A stretch of DNA of 64,000 nucleotides from Pedobacter frigiditerrae (lineage in GTDB: Bacteria > Bacteroidota > Bacteroidia > Sphingobacteriales > Sphingobacteriaceae): NCBI RefSeq assembly GCF_032678705.1, contig NZ_JAVTSS010000002.1, forward strand, positions 992,001 to 1,056,000. The letters are read 5' to 3'. Positions within the stretch are counted from its first letter, which is position 1. Each line of letters opens with the position of its first letter. This document shows, in pieces, positions 1 through 7,241 of the stretch. Under the pieces are notes generated by a model. It saw only the letters and a list, made by a program, of their open reading frames with translations. It was not told where the DNA came from and did not search any database. The position numbers and the translations under genes were made by a program.

Positions 1-1584
1 TGCTAAGGTTAAACGAGCTTTATTGTTAAAAAACCCAAGCTCATCTTGTACGTAACCACTTAAATATTTCTGATCCATTAAACCACCTGCAGCAATCGCT
101 CTTTGCAATAATGGAGTTTCTCTGTCAAAATTTGGATAACCATTAGACGGAAAACCATAATTAGGATTGTTTAGGTCAAAAGGAGAAGATGGTAAATCTA
201 AATCATGAGACTGGCCCCAGTCTGCTAAATAATCTTTTTTGCCACCATCAAAACCTGCAATAATTCTGTGGTTTATGCCACCTGTTTTTGCTTGTCCGTT
301 GATAAATAATTGAGCTAATTTCATTGTACTTTCTGCATCCCAAATACCAACATTTCTAATTACAGTATTGTCTGCATTAATTACCGATGGCCATGAGCTA
401 CTTCCATTTTGTAAATATTTTGAATAGGCAACTTGAGCTGTTAATTTCCAATCAGTGCTAAAATTGTGCTGTAAATTTAAGAAAACACTATGGTCGTTAA
501 TTCTTGTAGGTTGTACGCCTGGTTGTGTAAGCGTAAAATCTCGTGGCAAGGAAGCATAACCTCCATCTGGTTTAAAAATATAATAAGAACCAACTTCAGT
601 CATTTTTGCATTTTGCAATGTATATTCTGCTGTAAATTTGGTGTTGTTTGTTATTTGGTAACTCAATGATGGAGCAAATGTATACCTGTCGTTTTTTTCA
701 AAAGGCCTAAAAGAACCTTTGGTTTGAATAGCCGCATTTAGCCTAAATAATAATTTTCCATCTGTGGTCAATCTTCTATCAAAATCAACAGTTGTTCTGT
801 ATAAATCATAGCTGCCCAGCGTAAAAGAAACTTCGCCCTTGTTAAAACCAGAAGGTTTTTTGGTAACTACATTATACATTCCACTTGGATCGCCATTTCC
901 AAGCATAAAACCAGCTGGGCCTTTTACAAATTCGATATGGTCAACAATACTCATGTCTTCTGTTAGTGGACCCCAATAAGAAGAAACAAAGTTGAAGCCA
1001 TTACGCATAGCCTGAATTTGAGAACCACGCATGGTGATGTTGGTATACATATCACCCCAATGTTCTAAACGTGTTGCGCCACTTACATTTCTAATCAAGC
1101 CGTCGCTCATGCTAATAATTTGCTGATCTTTTATAACTTGATCACTTATGGTTTGAATATTCTGTGGAGCTTCTAAAATGGGTTCATTTAACCTTAATGA
1201 AGCAGATGGTAAGCTAACCTTGTATTTGTTTTTTATTCCAGCTATTGTTACTTCGTTTAATGCTTGGCTATTTTCTGTTAGCACGAAATCTAAAATCAAT
1301 GTTTGTCCAGCAGTTGCTGTTATTTCTTTTTCTTGTGCGTTTACACCAACAGAGCTAATTTTAAGTGTATAGCTTCCAGGTTTAACTCTTTGTAAAGTGT
1401 ATTCGCCATTATCATTGGTAGTTGTACCTTGGTTTTTATTTTTTAAACCGATGCTAACAAATTGTGCTGGTTTACCATCGGCAGTGGTAATCTTTCCTTT
1501 AATGGTAGCATTTTGTTGCCCAAAGGCCGAGATGGATAATGTTGTAAAAAAAAGTAGGATCGCGTTTCGTAACTGTATTCTCAT
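1..1584 (-). CDS. TonB-dependent siderophore receptor (3' end cut by window edge)
   Basis: Outer-membrane receptor for ferric-siderophore uptake; 528 codons are present from the ATG at 1584 and the frame is open to the window edge, so the C-terminal barrel is missing. Reading the minus strand gives a signal peptide (MRIQLRNAILLFFTTLSISAFGQ), hydrophobic and ending near residue 23, then a carboxypeptidase-like regulatory domain (about 25-105), then a plug domain with EAPQNIQTIS, ITMRGSQ, VEFVKGPAGFMLG-like (here IEFVKGPAGF) and GMYNVVTKKP motifs typical of FhuE/FpvA-type siderophore receptors, followed by beta-barrel strands. The N-terminal extra domain is a Bacteroidota habit. Family is clear; the siderophore is not. 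A dyad at 1649-1665 could be an iron-responsive operator. Confidence 0.93.
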   Translation of the reverse strand, partial: MRIQLRNAILLFFTTLSISAFGQQNATIKGKITTADGKPAQFVSIGLKNKNQGTTTNDNGEYTLQRVKPGSYTLKISSVGVNAQEKEITATAGQTLILDFVLTENSQALNEVTIAGIKNKYKVSLPSASLRLNEPILEAPQNIQTISDQVIKDQQIISMSDGLIRNVSGATRLEHWGDMYTNITMRGSQIQAMRNGFNFVSSYWGPLTEDMSIVDHIEFVKGPAGFMLGNGDPSGMYNVVTKKPSGFNKGEVSFTLGSYDLYRTTVDFDRRLTTDGKLLFRLNAAIQTKGSFRPFEKNDRYTFAPSLSYQITNNTKFTAEYTLQNAKMTEVGSYYIFKPDGGYASLPRDFTLTQPGVQPTRINDHSVFLNLQHNFSTDWKLTAQVAYSKYLQNGSSSWPSVINADNTVIRNVGIWDAESTMKLAQLFINGQAKTGGINHRIIAGFDGGKKDYLADWGQSHDLDLPSSPFDLNNPNYGFPSNGYPNFDRETPLLQRAIAAGGLMDQKYLSGYVQDELGFFNNKARLTLA

Positions 1585-1648
1585 CGTTATTCTTATTTGG
1601 ATTAATTCTAAAGAGATGCAAATAAACAACGAAAAAATTAACTATCCA

Positions 1649-1665
1649 AATTATTTTGAATAATT
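1649..1665. promoter_or_regulatory. AT-rich dyad upstream of the siderophore receptor
   Basis: AATTATT and AATAATT form a perfect 7-bp inverted repeat with a 3-nt centre, 65-81 bp upstream of the receptor start. Downstream of it on the minus strand a TTTG and a TTTATTTG box about 20 nt apart resemble the Bacteroidota -33/-7 promoter with one mismatch. A Fur-type operator is an inference from the gene it precedes. Confidence 0.3.
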
Positions 1666-1696
1666 CTAAATAAGAAACAAATGAGCTATGGACGCA

Positions 1697-1728
1697 AAAA
1701 AAAAGGCACCATAATCATGGTGCCCTTT
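1697..1728 (-). terminator. Rho-independent terminator of the DUF4397 gene
   Basis: GGCACCAT (1705-1712) and ATGGTGCC (1717-1724) form a perfect 8-bp stem with a 4-nt loop. On the minus strand it is followed by nine T residues and lies about 25 bp past the stop codon of the DUF4397 gene. Confidence 0.85.
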
Positions 1729-1747
1729 TAAATTCTTTTAAAAAAAT

Positions 1748-2464
1748 CTATTGTTGCTTATACAATTGAGCAGTAATTGGATGCTCGTTTGAGTTTGCAG
1801 GGGCAATTAATCCTCTAGCAATAATGGTATAATGAAAGCCAGCCGCAAGCACAGAGCCAGGCAGAGAAGCTATAACGTTTCCGGTTGCTTTATCTTTAAC
1901 ATCAAATGTAAAAGTTCCTGCTGTTAGAGAAGTATATGTACTGGCTTCTTTAAAAAGCTTATTAGTAGTAACTGTTGCACCGCCATTAATTACCAAATCA
2001 AGTGCAGGAGCATCTGGAGATAAGTTAATGAAACGAACAAATGCATTTGTGGTTGATGTTGCGCTTAAATCGTCTGTTAATAATAATCCATCCAAACCAC
2101 TTGATCTATTAATTAGAAAATAAGAAAAGTAAGTGTTTTGAAGTAAAGTTATGCTTTTTGTTAAAAGACTTTCTGGTCTGCCTGAAGTAGTAAATTTAAT
2201 GTTATATGAGCCTGGAGCAATTTTAGTATAATTTAATCCTCCACCAAATGGTAAAGCAGCCGCATTTGCCTTTGATTCATTCAAATAAACATCATAAGTT
2301 GAAAATGTAGGAGATGCATTAAATACTGATACCGCAGTAAAAGCTGTTTCCACAGGAGTCTCTTTTTTACAAGAACCAAGGAAAACTGCACTAAATGCAA
2401 TGGCTAGGCAGAATTTATTTAGAAATGAATTCTTGAATGTTAAAGAAGTAAAAATTTTTGTCAT
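1748..2464 (-). CDS. DUF4397 domain lipoprotein
   Basis: Predicted outer-membrane or periplasm-facing lipoprotein of unknown function. From the ATG at 2464 the signal sequence ends in a lipobox FLGSC with Cys32, followed by KKE. The rest matches the DUF4397 pattern: VSVFNASP, YDVYLN, LNYTKIAPGSYNI, and a second similar block VRFINLSPDAPALDLVING, suggesting two related beta-sandwich repeats. An in-frame ATG at 2500 would add 12 residues; I prefer 2464 because it gives a more normal signal peptide. It is monocistronic, with a terminator at 1697-1728. Confidence 0.85.
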   Translation of the reverse strand: MTKIFTSLTFKNSFLNKFCLAIAFSAVFLGSCKKETPVETAFTAVSVFNASPTFSTYDVYLNESKANAAALPFGGGLNYTKIAPGSYNIKFTTSGRPESLLTKSITLLQNTYFSYFLINRSSGLDGLLLTDDLSATSTTNAFVRFINLSPDAPALDLVINGGATVTTNKLFKEASTYTSLTAGTFTFDVKDKATGNVIASLPGSVLAAGFHYTIIARGLIAPANSNEHPITAQLYKQQ

Positions 2465-2705
2465 GATCAAATCAAATAGGGGTAAGATGTTTTTTATCAT
2501 CTTATACTGATATTTTAATTACTACAAATATTGTGTTTTATCTTAACAAAATGATGTTAAACTTTGTTAAATGAGAAAATGTTTCATTTCGAATCATTTA
2601 AAATCAACTTAAAAGTGTAAAAAAATCAGAATATTATTGCGTAACTCATTTTTTATTTAAACCTTTGCGCCTCAACTAATTTAATACGGATTAGCAAACA
2701 AAATA

Positions 2706-2929
2706 ATGAGCAAGAATATTATCCATAAACTTTCAATTTTAGAAGCAAAAAATATTGCGGCTAAAAGCTTGTTTATTGAGCGCTTACACCCCGTATTTTA
2801 TATCACGACCAATCGGCAAAATTATACGCCGCGTATTTAGTATATCTTACTAATACCAACGAGGAATTGATCCTCTCTAAAAACCCAATTAACAAGAATA
2901 CCTTAAATTTTTCGTTAGAAAACGAATGA
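2706..2929 (+). pseudogene. Small frameshifted ORF at the head of the arginine cluster
   Basis: From ATG 2706 the frame runs 44 codons (MSKNIIHKLSILEAKNIAAK...) to a TAG at 2838-2840. Moving one base back at the CCCC run (about 2788-2793) gives a continuation (LYHDQSAKLYAAYLVYLTN... to ENE) that ends with TGA at 2927-2929, overlapping the ATG of the next gene by four bases (ATGA). One additional C in the run would restore a single 74-residue protein. The coding-like second half and the coupled stop/start suggest the full protein was, or is, real. I do not recognise its family. Sequencing error, a recent one-base deletion or programmed -1 frameshifting are all possible. Confidence 0.5.
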
Positions 2930-3621
2930 ATATTAATGAATTTATAGTACAAGTCGCTATCGCTGAACATCATGTTTTTGCTGAAGAGATTGTAACAGAA
3001 ATGGCTGAATCTGCGAAAGCTAGAGGCACAGGCATTGCAAAACGTTCGCCAGAATATATTGCTAGCAAAATGAAAGAAGGCAAGTCGGTGATTGCTTTTC
3101 ATAAAGATGGCTCATGGGCTGGCTTTTGCTACATAGAAACTTGGAGTCACGGTCAGTTTGTTGCAAACTCTGGTTTAATTGTTAGCCCAAAGTATAGAAA
3201 AGGCGGCTTGGCTCACGCCATAAAACAAGAAATCTTTAATCTTTCGAGAGCATTATATCCAAAAGCAAAAATATTTGGTTTAACTACCGGATTAGCCGTG
3301 ATGAAAATCAATTCTGATTTAGGCTACGAACCTGTTACATATTCTGAGTTAACACAAGATGAAGATTTTTGGAAAGGCTGTCAAAGCTGTGTGAATTTCG
3401 AGATTCTAAAAATGAAGGATCGCAAAAACTGTATGTGTACAGCTATGCTTTATGATCCTGCAGAAAAGAAACATGAAGCAGCCAAACTTTTTGCAGAAGA
3501 ATTGCAGAAAAAACCTGGATTATATGAACGCTTTATGCGTATTAAATCGAGATTGGTTATTAAGCCAAAATCTGGATTAAAATCCATTTTAGTATTGTTT
3601 ACCCTTTTATTTAATAAATAA
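2926..3621 (+). CDS. GNAT N-acetyltransferase, candidate glutamate N-acyltransferase of the arginine pathway
   Basis: Acyl-CoA-dependent acyltransferase of the GNAT fold. The CoA-pyrophosphate loop is visible at SPKYRKGGLAHAIK (87-100). The C-terminal half holds a Cys cluster, C152-x2-C155 and C169-x-C171, which could be a structural metal site; this is unusual for a GNAT. The stop overlaps the argG start by one base (TAATG), so the two are probably translationally coupled. No classic argA or argJ is in the cluster, so this enzyme is the best local candidate for making the acylated glutamate that starts the pathway; that role is inferred from position. The second GNAT at 5216 is the alternative. 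Confidence 0.75.
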   Translation: MNINEFIVQVAIAEHHVFAEEIVTEMAESAKARGTGIAKRSPEYIASKMKEGKSVIAFHKDGSWAGFCYIETWSHGQFVANSGLIVSPKYRKGGLAHAIKQEIFNLSRALYPKAKIFGLTTGLAVMKINSDLGYEPVTYSELTQDEDFWKGCQSCVNFEILKMKDRKNCMCTAMLYDPAEKKHEAAKLFAEELQKKPGLYERFMRIKSRLVIKPKSGLKSILVLFTLLFNK

Positions 3622-4820
3622 TGAAGAAGAAAGTTGTTTTAGCGTTTAGTGGAGGATTAGATACCTCATTTTGCTGCATTCATTTGGCAGAAGACCGTAA
3701 TTTAGAGGTTCATTCAGTTATTGTTAATACTGGCGGATTTTCTGATGAAGAATTGCAAGAAATTGAAAAACGTGCTTATGCATTAGGTGTGGCATCTCAC
3801 GCTGTGGTAGATGAGACTGACAGCTATTATGATGGCTGCATTAAATATTTAATTTTTGGTAATGTATTAAAAAATGCTACTTACCCACTTTCTGTAAGTG
3901 CTGAACGTGTTAGTCAGGCTACTGCAATTGCAAATTATGTAAAGAAAATTGGTGCAGATTATGTTGCTCACGGAAGTACTGGAGCAGGTAACGACCAAGT
4001 ACGTTTTGACATGATTTTCAACATTCTTATCCCTGAAGTTGAAATCATCACACCAATTAGAGATTTAAAATTATCCCGCGAAGCGGAAATAGAATATTTA
4101 GCTAAACACGGTGTAGAGTATAGCGCAGAAAAAGCTAGATATTCTATTAATAAAGGTTTATGGGGAACATCTGTAGGAGGAAAGGAAACTTTAACTTCTA
4201 ACGAGACTTTACCTGAAAGCGCTTGGCCAACTCAAGTTTCAGAAACCGAAGCTAAAAGAATTGAATTAACTTTCGAAAAAGGTGAATTGGTTGCGATTGA
4301 TGGAGAGAAATTACATCCAGTAGCAGCTATTCAAAAATTACAAGCAATTGCTCAACCTTTTGGAATTGGTAGGGATATTCACGTTGGTGATACGATTATT
4401 GGAATTAAAGGTCGTGTAGGTTTTGAGGCTGCGGCACCAATCATCATTATCAAGGCACATCATACTTTAGAAAAACATACTTTAACTAAATGGCAATTAA
4501 GCTGGAAAGAACAATTGTCATCGTTCTACGGAAACTGGTTGCATGAAGGTCAATTCCACGACCCAATCATGCGGAATATTGAAGCATTTTTAACCGACAC
4601 GCAAAAAGTAGTTAGCGGTAAAGTATTTGTTGAATTATTACCTTATCGTTTCCAAATAATTGGGATAGAATCTAACCACGATTTAATGAGCAATAAATTT
4701 GGTAGCTACGGCGAAATGAATAATGCTTGGAGCGGAGATGATGTTAAAGGTTTCTCTAAGATTTTCGGTAACCAAGTAATGATTTGGCATAAAGTAAATA
4801 GCGAAGAAGCCGAAAGCTAA
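3621..4820 (+). CDS. argG: argininosuccinate synthase
   Basis: Cytosolic enzyme joining citrulline and aspartate with ATP to give argininosuccinate. The N-terminal PP-loop is AFSGGLDTS (8-16), followed by the substrate-binding AHGSTGAGNDQVRFD block and SINKGLWGTSVGG. Length, 399 residues, is normal for the family. It begins within the stop codon of the upstream GNAT gene. The last codons run into a purine-rich AAAGACTAAAGC repeat, so the very C-terminus (EEAES) may be repeat-derived. Confidence 0.97.
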   Translation: MKKKVVLAFSGGLDTSFCCIHLAEDRNLEVHSVIVNTGGFSDEELQEIEKRAYALGVASHAVVDETDSYYDGCIKYLIFGNVLKNATYPLSVSAERVSQATAIANYVKKIGADYVAHGSTGAGNDQVRFDMIFNILIPEVEIITPIRDLKLSREAEIEYLAKHGVEYSAEKARYSINKGLWGTSVGGKETLTSNETLPESAWPTQVSETEAKRIELTFEKGELVAIDGEKLHPVAAIQKLQAIAQPFGIGRDIHVGDTIIGIKGRVGFEAAAPIIIIKAHHTLEKHTLTKWQLSWKEQLSSFYGNWLHEGQFHDPIMRNIEAFLTDTQKVVSGKVFVELLPYRFQIIGIESNHDLMSNKFGSYGEMNNAWSGDDVKGFSKIFGNQVMIWHKVNSEEAES

Positions 4821-4848
4821 AAGACTAAAGCAGAAAGCTTTTTTTCGC

Positions 4849-4878
4849 ATTGTCATCCTGAGCTTGTCGAAGGACAAT
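4849..4878. repeat. Dispersed palindromic repeat, family A
   Basis: ATTGTC...GACAAT brackets the core CATCCTGAGCTTGTCGAAG. The same core recurs in either orientation between other genes in this window (near 8376, 12520, 12580, 26215, 45776, 55277), all in intergenic DNA. Confidence 0.8.
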
Positions 4879-4887
4879 AGGTAAAAT

Positions 4888-5238
4888 ATGATAGAAATCC
4901 TTTCAAAAGAAAATTGTTTAAACCATTACAAATGGGGAGATAATTGTGATGGGTGGAATTTTGTAAGCAAACCTGATGCAGCCATTAAACTAGAATTAAT
5001 GCCAGCTCAAACTGCTGAGAAATTACATTTTCATACTTATGCAGAGCAATTTTTCTTCATATTAAAAGGAGAGGCAACATTTTTAATTGAAGGTGAAACC
5101 GTTTTAGTCAACGCAAATACAGGCTTGCAAATAAAGGCGGGCGACAAGCATAAAATTTCGAATGAAACAAATCAAGATTTAGAATTTATACTTTTCTCCT
5201 ATCCATCAACCCAAAATGACAGAACAGACTGTGAGTAA
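4888..5238 (+). CDS. Small cupin-domain protein
   Basis: Single cupin barrel of 116 residues. The first cupin motif is LHFHTYAEQFFFILKGE (about 46-62) with two His and a Glu as candidate metal ligands; the second is IKAGDKHKI (about 82-90). The 3' end overlaps the next GNAT gene by 23 bp, so the two are expressed together. The substrate is unknown. Its place between argG and argC may be due to a sugar-phosphate isomerase-like or regulatory role, but nothing in the sequence decides this. Confidence 0.85.
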   Translation: MIEILSKENCLNHYKWGDNCDGWNFVSKPDAAIKLELMPAQTAEKLHFHTYAEQFFFILKGEATFLIEGETVLVNANTGLQIKAGDKHKISNETNQDLEFILFSYPSTQNDRTDCE

Positions 5239-5692
5239 AATAGAAATTAAACGTATTAACTTGATTGAGGCTAATTTAGTTGTTGGCCTATTTAATCAAT
5301 ACAGAATATTTTACGGAAAGTTCTCTGATTTGGGAATGGCCAAGGCGTTTATAGATGCTCGATTGGAGAATAATGAATCTGTTATTTTTGTAGCGATGGA
5401 TGCTGATAAACCAGTAGGATTTACACAGCTTTATCCTACTTATTCGTCGGCTAGGCTTTCTAAAAATTGGATATTAAATGATTTGTTTGTTGATAGTGAT
5501 TATCGTAAACAAGGCATTGGAGAAGAGCTTATTAAAACTGCAATGAGTTTCGCAAAAGGACAAGGTTCTACATTTTTACAATTGGAAACAGCTATTGACA
5601 ATCTTACAGCACAAAGACTGTATGAAACAATTGGTTTCAAAAAACAAGAACCAGATAATGAGTTTTTTCTTTATAGAATAAATGTAATTTAA
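5216..5692 (+). CDS. GNAT family N-acetyltransferase
   Basis: 158-residue GNAT with the CoA loop at VDSDYRKQGIGEEL (about 92-105) and the usual AQRLYETIGFKK C-terminal strand-helix. It starts inside the cupin gene (23-bp overlap) and ends four bases before argC, so it belongs to the arginine transcription unit. Small-molecule or protein N-acetylation is expected for the family; an alternative role as glutamate acyltransferase cannot be excluded. Confidence 0.85.
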   Translation: MTEQTVSKIEIKRINLIEANLVVGLFNQYRIFYGKFSDLGMAKAFIDARLENNESVIFVAMDADKPVGFTQLYPTYSSARLSKNWILNDLFVDSDYRKQGIGEELIKTAMSFAKGQGSTFLQLETAIDNLTAQRLYETIGFKKQEPDNEFFLYRINVI

Positions 5693-5696
5693 AAAA

Positions 5697-6710
5697 ATGA
5701 ATAAGATTAAAGCAGGAATTATTGGAGGTGCAGGTTATACTGGTGGCGAAATGTTGCGTATTTTGGTTAATCACCCTAACGTAGAAATCACATTTGTTAA
5801 TAGCACAAGCAATGCTGGAAATTTAATTTCTGACGTACACACTGATTTAATTGGTGATACCGATTTGAAATTTACAAGCGATATTCCTCAGGATATCGAT
5901 GTGCTTTTTTTATGTGTTGGACATGGAGATGCAAAGAAATTTTTAGCAGTAAATCCAATTAATGAAAACATTAAAATCATCGATTTATCACAGGATTTTA
6001 GGTTATCTCAAAACTCTCAACTCTCAACTCGTGACTTCATTTACGGTTTGCCTGAACTAAATCGTGATGCGATTAAGAATGCAAAAAACATTGCAAATCC
6101 AGGTTGTTTTGCAACTTGCATACAATTGGGTTTATTGCCTTTAGCTGCAAAAGGATTAATTAAAAATGAAGTTCATATTAACGCTACAACTGGCTCAACT
6201 GGTGCAGGACAAAGCTTATCAACCACTTCGCACTTTAGCTGGAGAAATAACAATCTTTCTATCTACAAAGCTTTTGACCATCAACATTTAAATGAAATTG
6301 GAGAAAGTTTAAACAGATTGCAAGATAGTGCACTTGCTGCTCCCCCTCCTTCGGGGAGGGCTGGGGTGGGGATTAATTTCATCCCACAACGTGGCGCATT
6401 TACCAGAGGGATTTTAGCTTCGATATATTTAGAAAGCGATTTGACTTTAGAAGAAGCTCAAGCTATTTACGAAGATTATTATAGCGCACATCCATTTACA
6501 CACGTAAGTCGGAAAAACATAGATTTGAAACAGGTTGTGAATACCAATAAAGCGTTGGTTCATATCGAAAAACACGGCAATAAATTATTTATCATCAGTG
6601 CAATCGACAACCTATTAAAAGGCGCAAGCGGACAAGCAGTTCAGAATATGAATTTAATGTATGGTTTGGAAGAAAATAGTGGTTTGAAGTTGAAGGCAGC
6701 CTATTTTTAA
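5697..6710 (+). CDS. argC: N-acyl-gamma-glutamyl-phosphate reductase, with repeat-derived insert
   Basis: NADPH-dependent reduction of N-acylglutamyl-phosphate to the semialdehyde. The Rossmann motif GIIGGAGYTGGEM (8-20) and the catalytic Cys137 in NPGCFATC are present, as are HFSWRNNN and IDNLLKGASGQAVQN. Between LQDSA and INFIPQRG lies LAAPPPSGRAGVG (about 213-225), encoded by a GC-rich palindrome typical of Bacteroidota intergenic repeats. Residues SQNSQLSTR (104-112) are likewise encoded by an ACTCTCAACTCTCAAC repeat. Both lie between conserved blocks, so the enzyme is probably active. Confidence 0.95.
   Translation: MNKIKAGIIGGAGYTGGEMLRILVNHPNVEITFVNSTSNAGNLISDVHTDLIGDTDLKFTSDIPQDIDVLFLCVGHGDAKKFLAVNPINENIKIIDLSQDFRLSQNSQLSTRDFIYGLPELNRDAIKNAKNIANPGCFATCIQLGLLPLAAKGLIKNEVHINATTGSTGAGQSLSTTSHFSWRNNNLSIYKAFDHQHLNEIGESLNRLQDSALAAPPPSGRAGVGINFIPQRGAFTRGILASIYLESDLTLEEAQAIYEDYYSAHPFTHVSRKNIDLKQVVNTNKALVHIEKHGNKLFIISAIDNLLKGASGQAVQNMNLMYGLEENSGLKLKAAYF
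6336..6371. repeat. GC-rich palindromic repeat inserted in frame inside argC
   Basis: CCCTCC and GGAGGG form a stem around TTCGG, followed by a GGGCTGGGGTGGGG tail. The run stands out from the AT-rich gene around it and reads in frame as APPPSGRAGVG. Such elements normally lie between genes. Confidence 0.75.
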
Positions 6711-6740
6711 GACCAAAGCTGAAAGACTAAAGACCAAAGC
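6711..6740. repeat. Purine-rich repeat, family C (left flank of the four-helix-bundle gene)
   Basis: GACCAAAGCTGAAAGACTAA and AGACCAAAGC; an inverted copy lies at 7203-7230 on the other side of the gene at 6790. Confidence 0.7.
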
Positions 6741-6789
6741 GAAGGTAGCGAACTGCAAAAAAAAATCGATTAGAGACAATTTTAAAAAA

Positions 6790-7146
6790 ATGAGAGATTA
6801 TCAGAAACTAGATGTTTGGAAGAAATCACATTTGATGGTTTTGCATATTTATAAGGCTGTTTTACCGTGTTTTCCGGCTCACGAAAAGTATGATTTGCAT
6901 AGTCAAGTCAAAAGAGCTGCGTATTCAGTTCCACTAAATATTGTTGAGGGAGCAGGGCGGCGGACTGAAAAGGATTTTGCTCATTTTTTGGATAATGCCT
7001 TAGGTTCGGTTCAAGAAATGGAATACGCTTGTTTGCTAGCGAAAGATTTAGAATATATCGATGAAAGCAAATATTTAGAAATATGTAAAATGGCTGGTGA
7101 AGTTAAAGCTATGTTGATAGGATTAATTAAACATTTACGACCATAA
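6790..7146 (+). CDS. Four-helix-bundle protein (S23 / 23S rRNA-IVS family)
   Basis: 118 residues matching the S23-like four-helix-bundle family: DYQKLDVWKKSH near the N-terminus, then QVKRAAYSVPLNIVEGAGR and FLDNALGSVQEMEYA. These proteins are scattered singly in Bacteroidota genomes and related folds accompany diversity-generating retroelements; their role is unknown. No reverse transcriptase or variable repeat is nearby. It interrupts the arginine gene order between argC and argD and is flanked by inverted copies of a purine-rich repeat, which suggests a later insertion. Confidence 0.85.
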   Translation: MRDYQKLDVWKKSHLMVLHIYKAVLPCFPAHEKYDLHSQVKRAAYSVPLNIVEGAGRRTEKDFAHFLDNALGSVQEMEYACLLAKDLEYIDESKYLEICKMAGEVKAMLIGLIKHLRP

Positions 7147-7202
7147 TTATGAATTGATTAAACGCTATAGGTTTGGGCCCTGCTATATAAAATATTACAG
7201 GA

Positions 7203-7230
7203 GCTTTGGTCTTTAGTCTTTGGTCTTTAA
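7203..7230. repeat. Purine-rich repeat, family C (right flank, inverted)
   Basis: GCTTTGGTCTTTAGTCTTTG is the reverse complement of the left-flank copy. It lies directly before the argD start, so an apparent upstream TTG start at 7206 is repeat sequence and not coding. Confidence 0.7.
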
Positions 7231-7241
7231 CCTTTAAAAAA

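Noticed and set aside
2803..3102. 99-codon frame on the minus strand
   Set aside because: It overlaps the GNAT gene and the small frameshifted ORF and is not protein-like.
6790..7146. Part of a diversity-generating retroelement (Avd-like accessory)
   Set aside because: No reverse transcriptase, template repeat or variable repeat in the window; a stand-alone S23-like protein is the simpler call.
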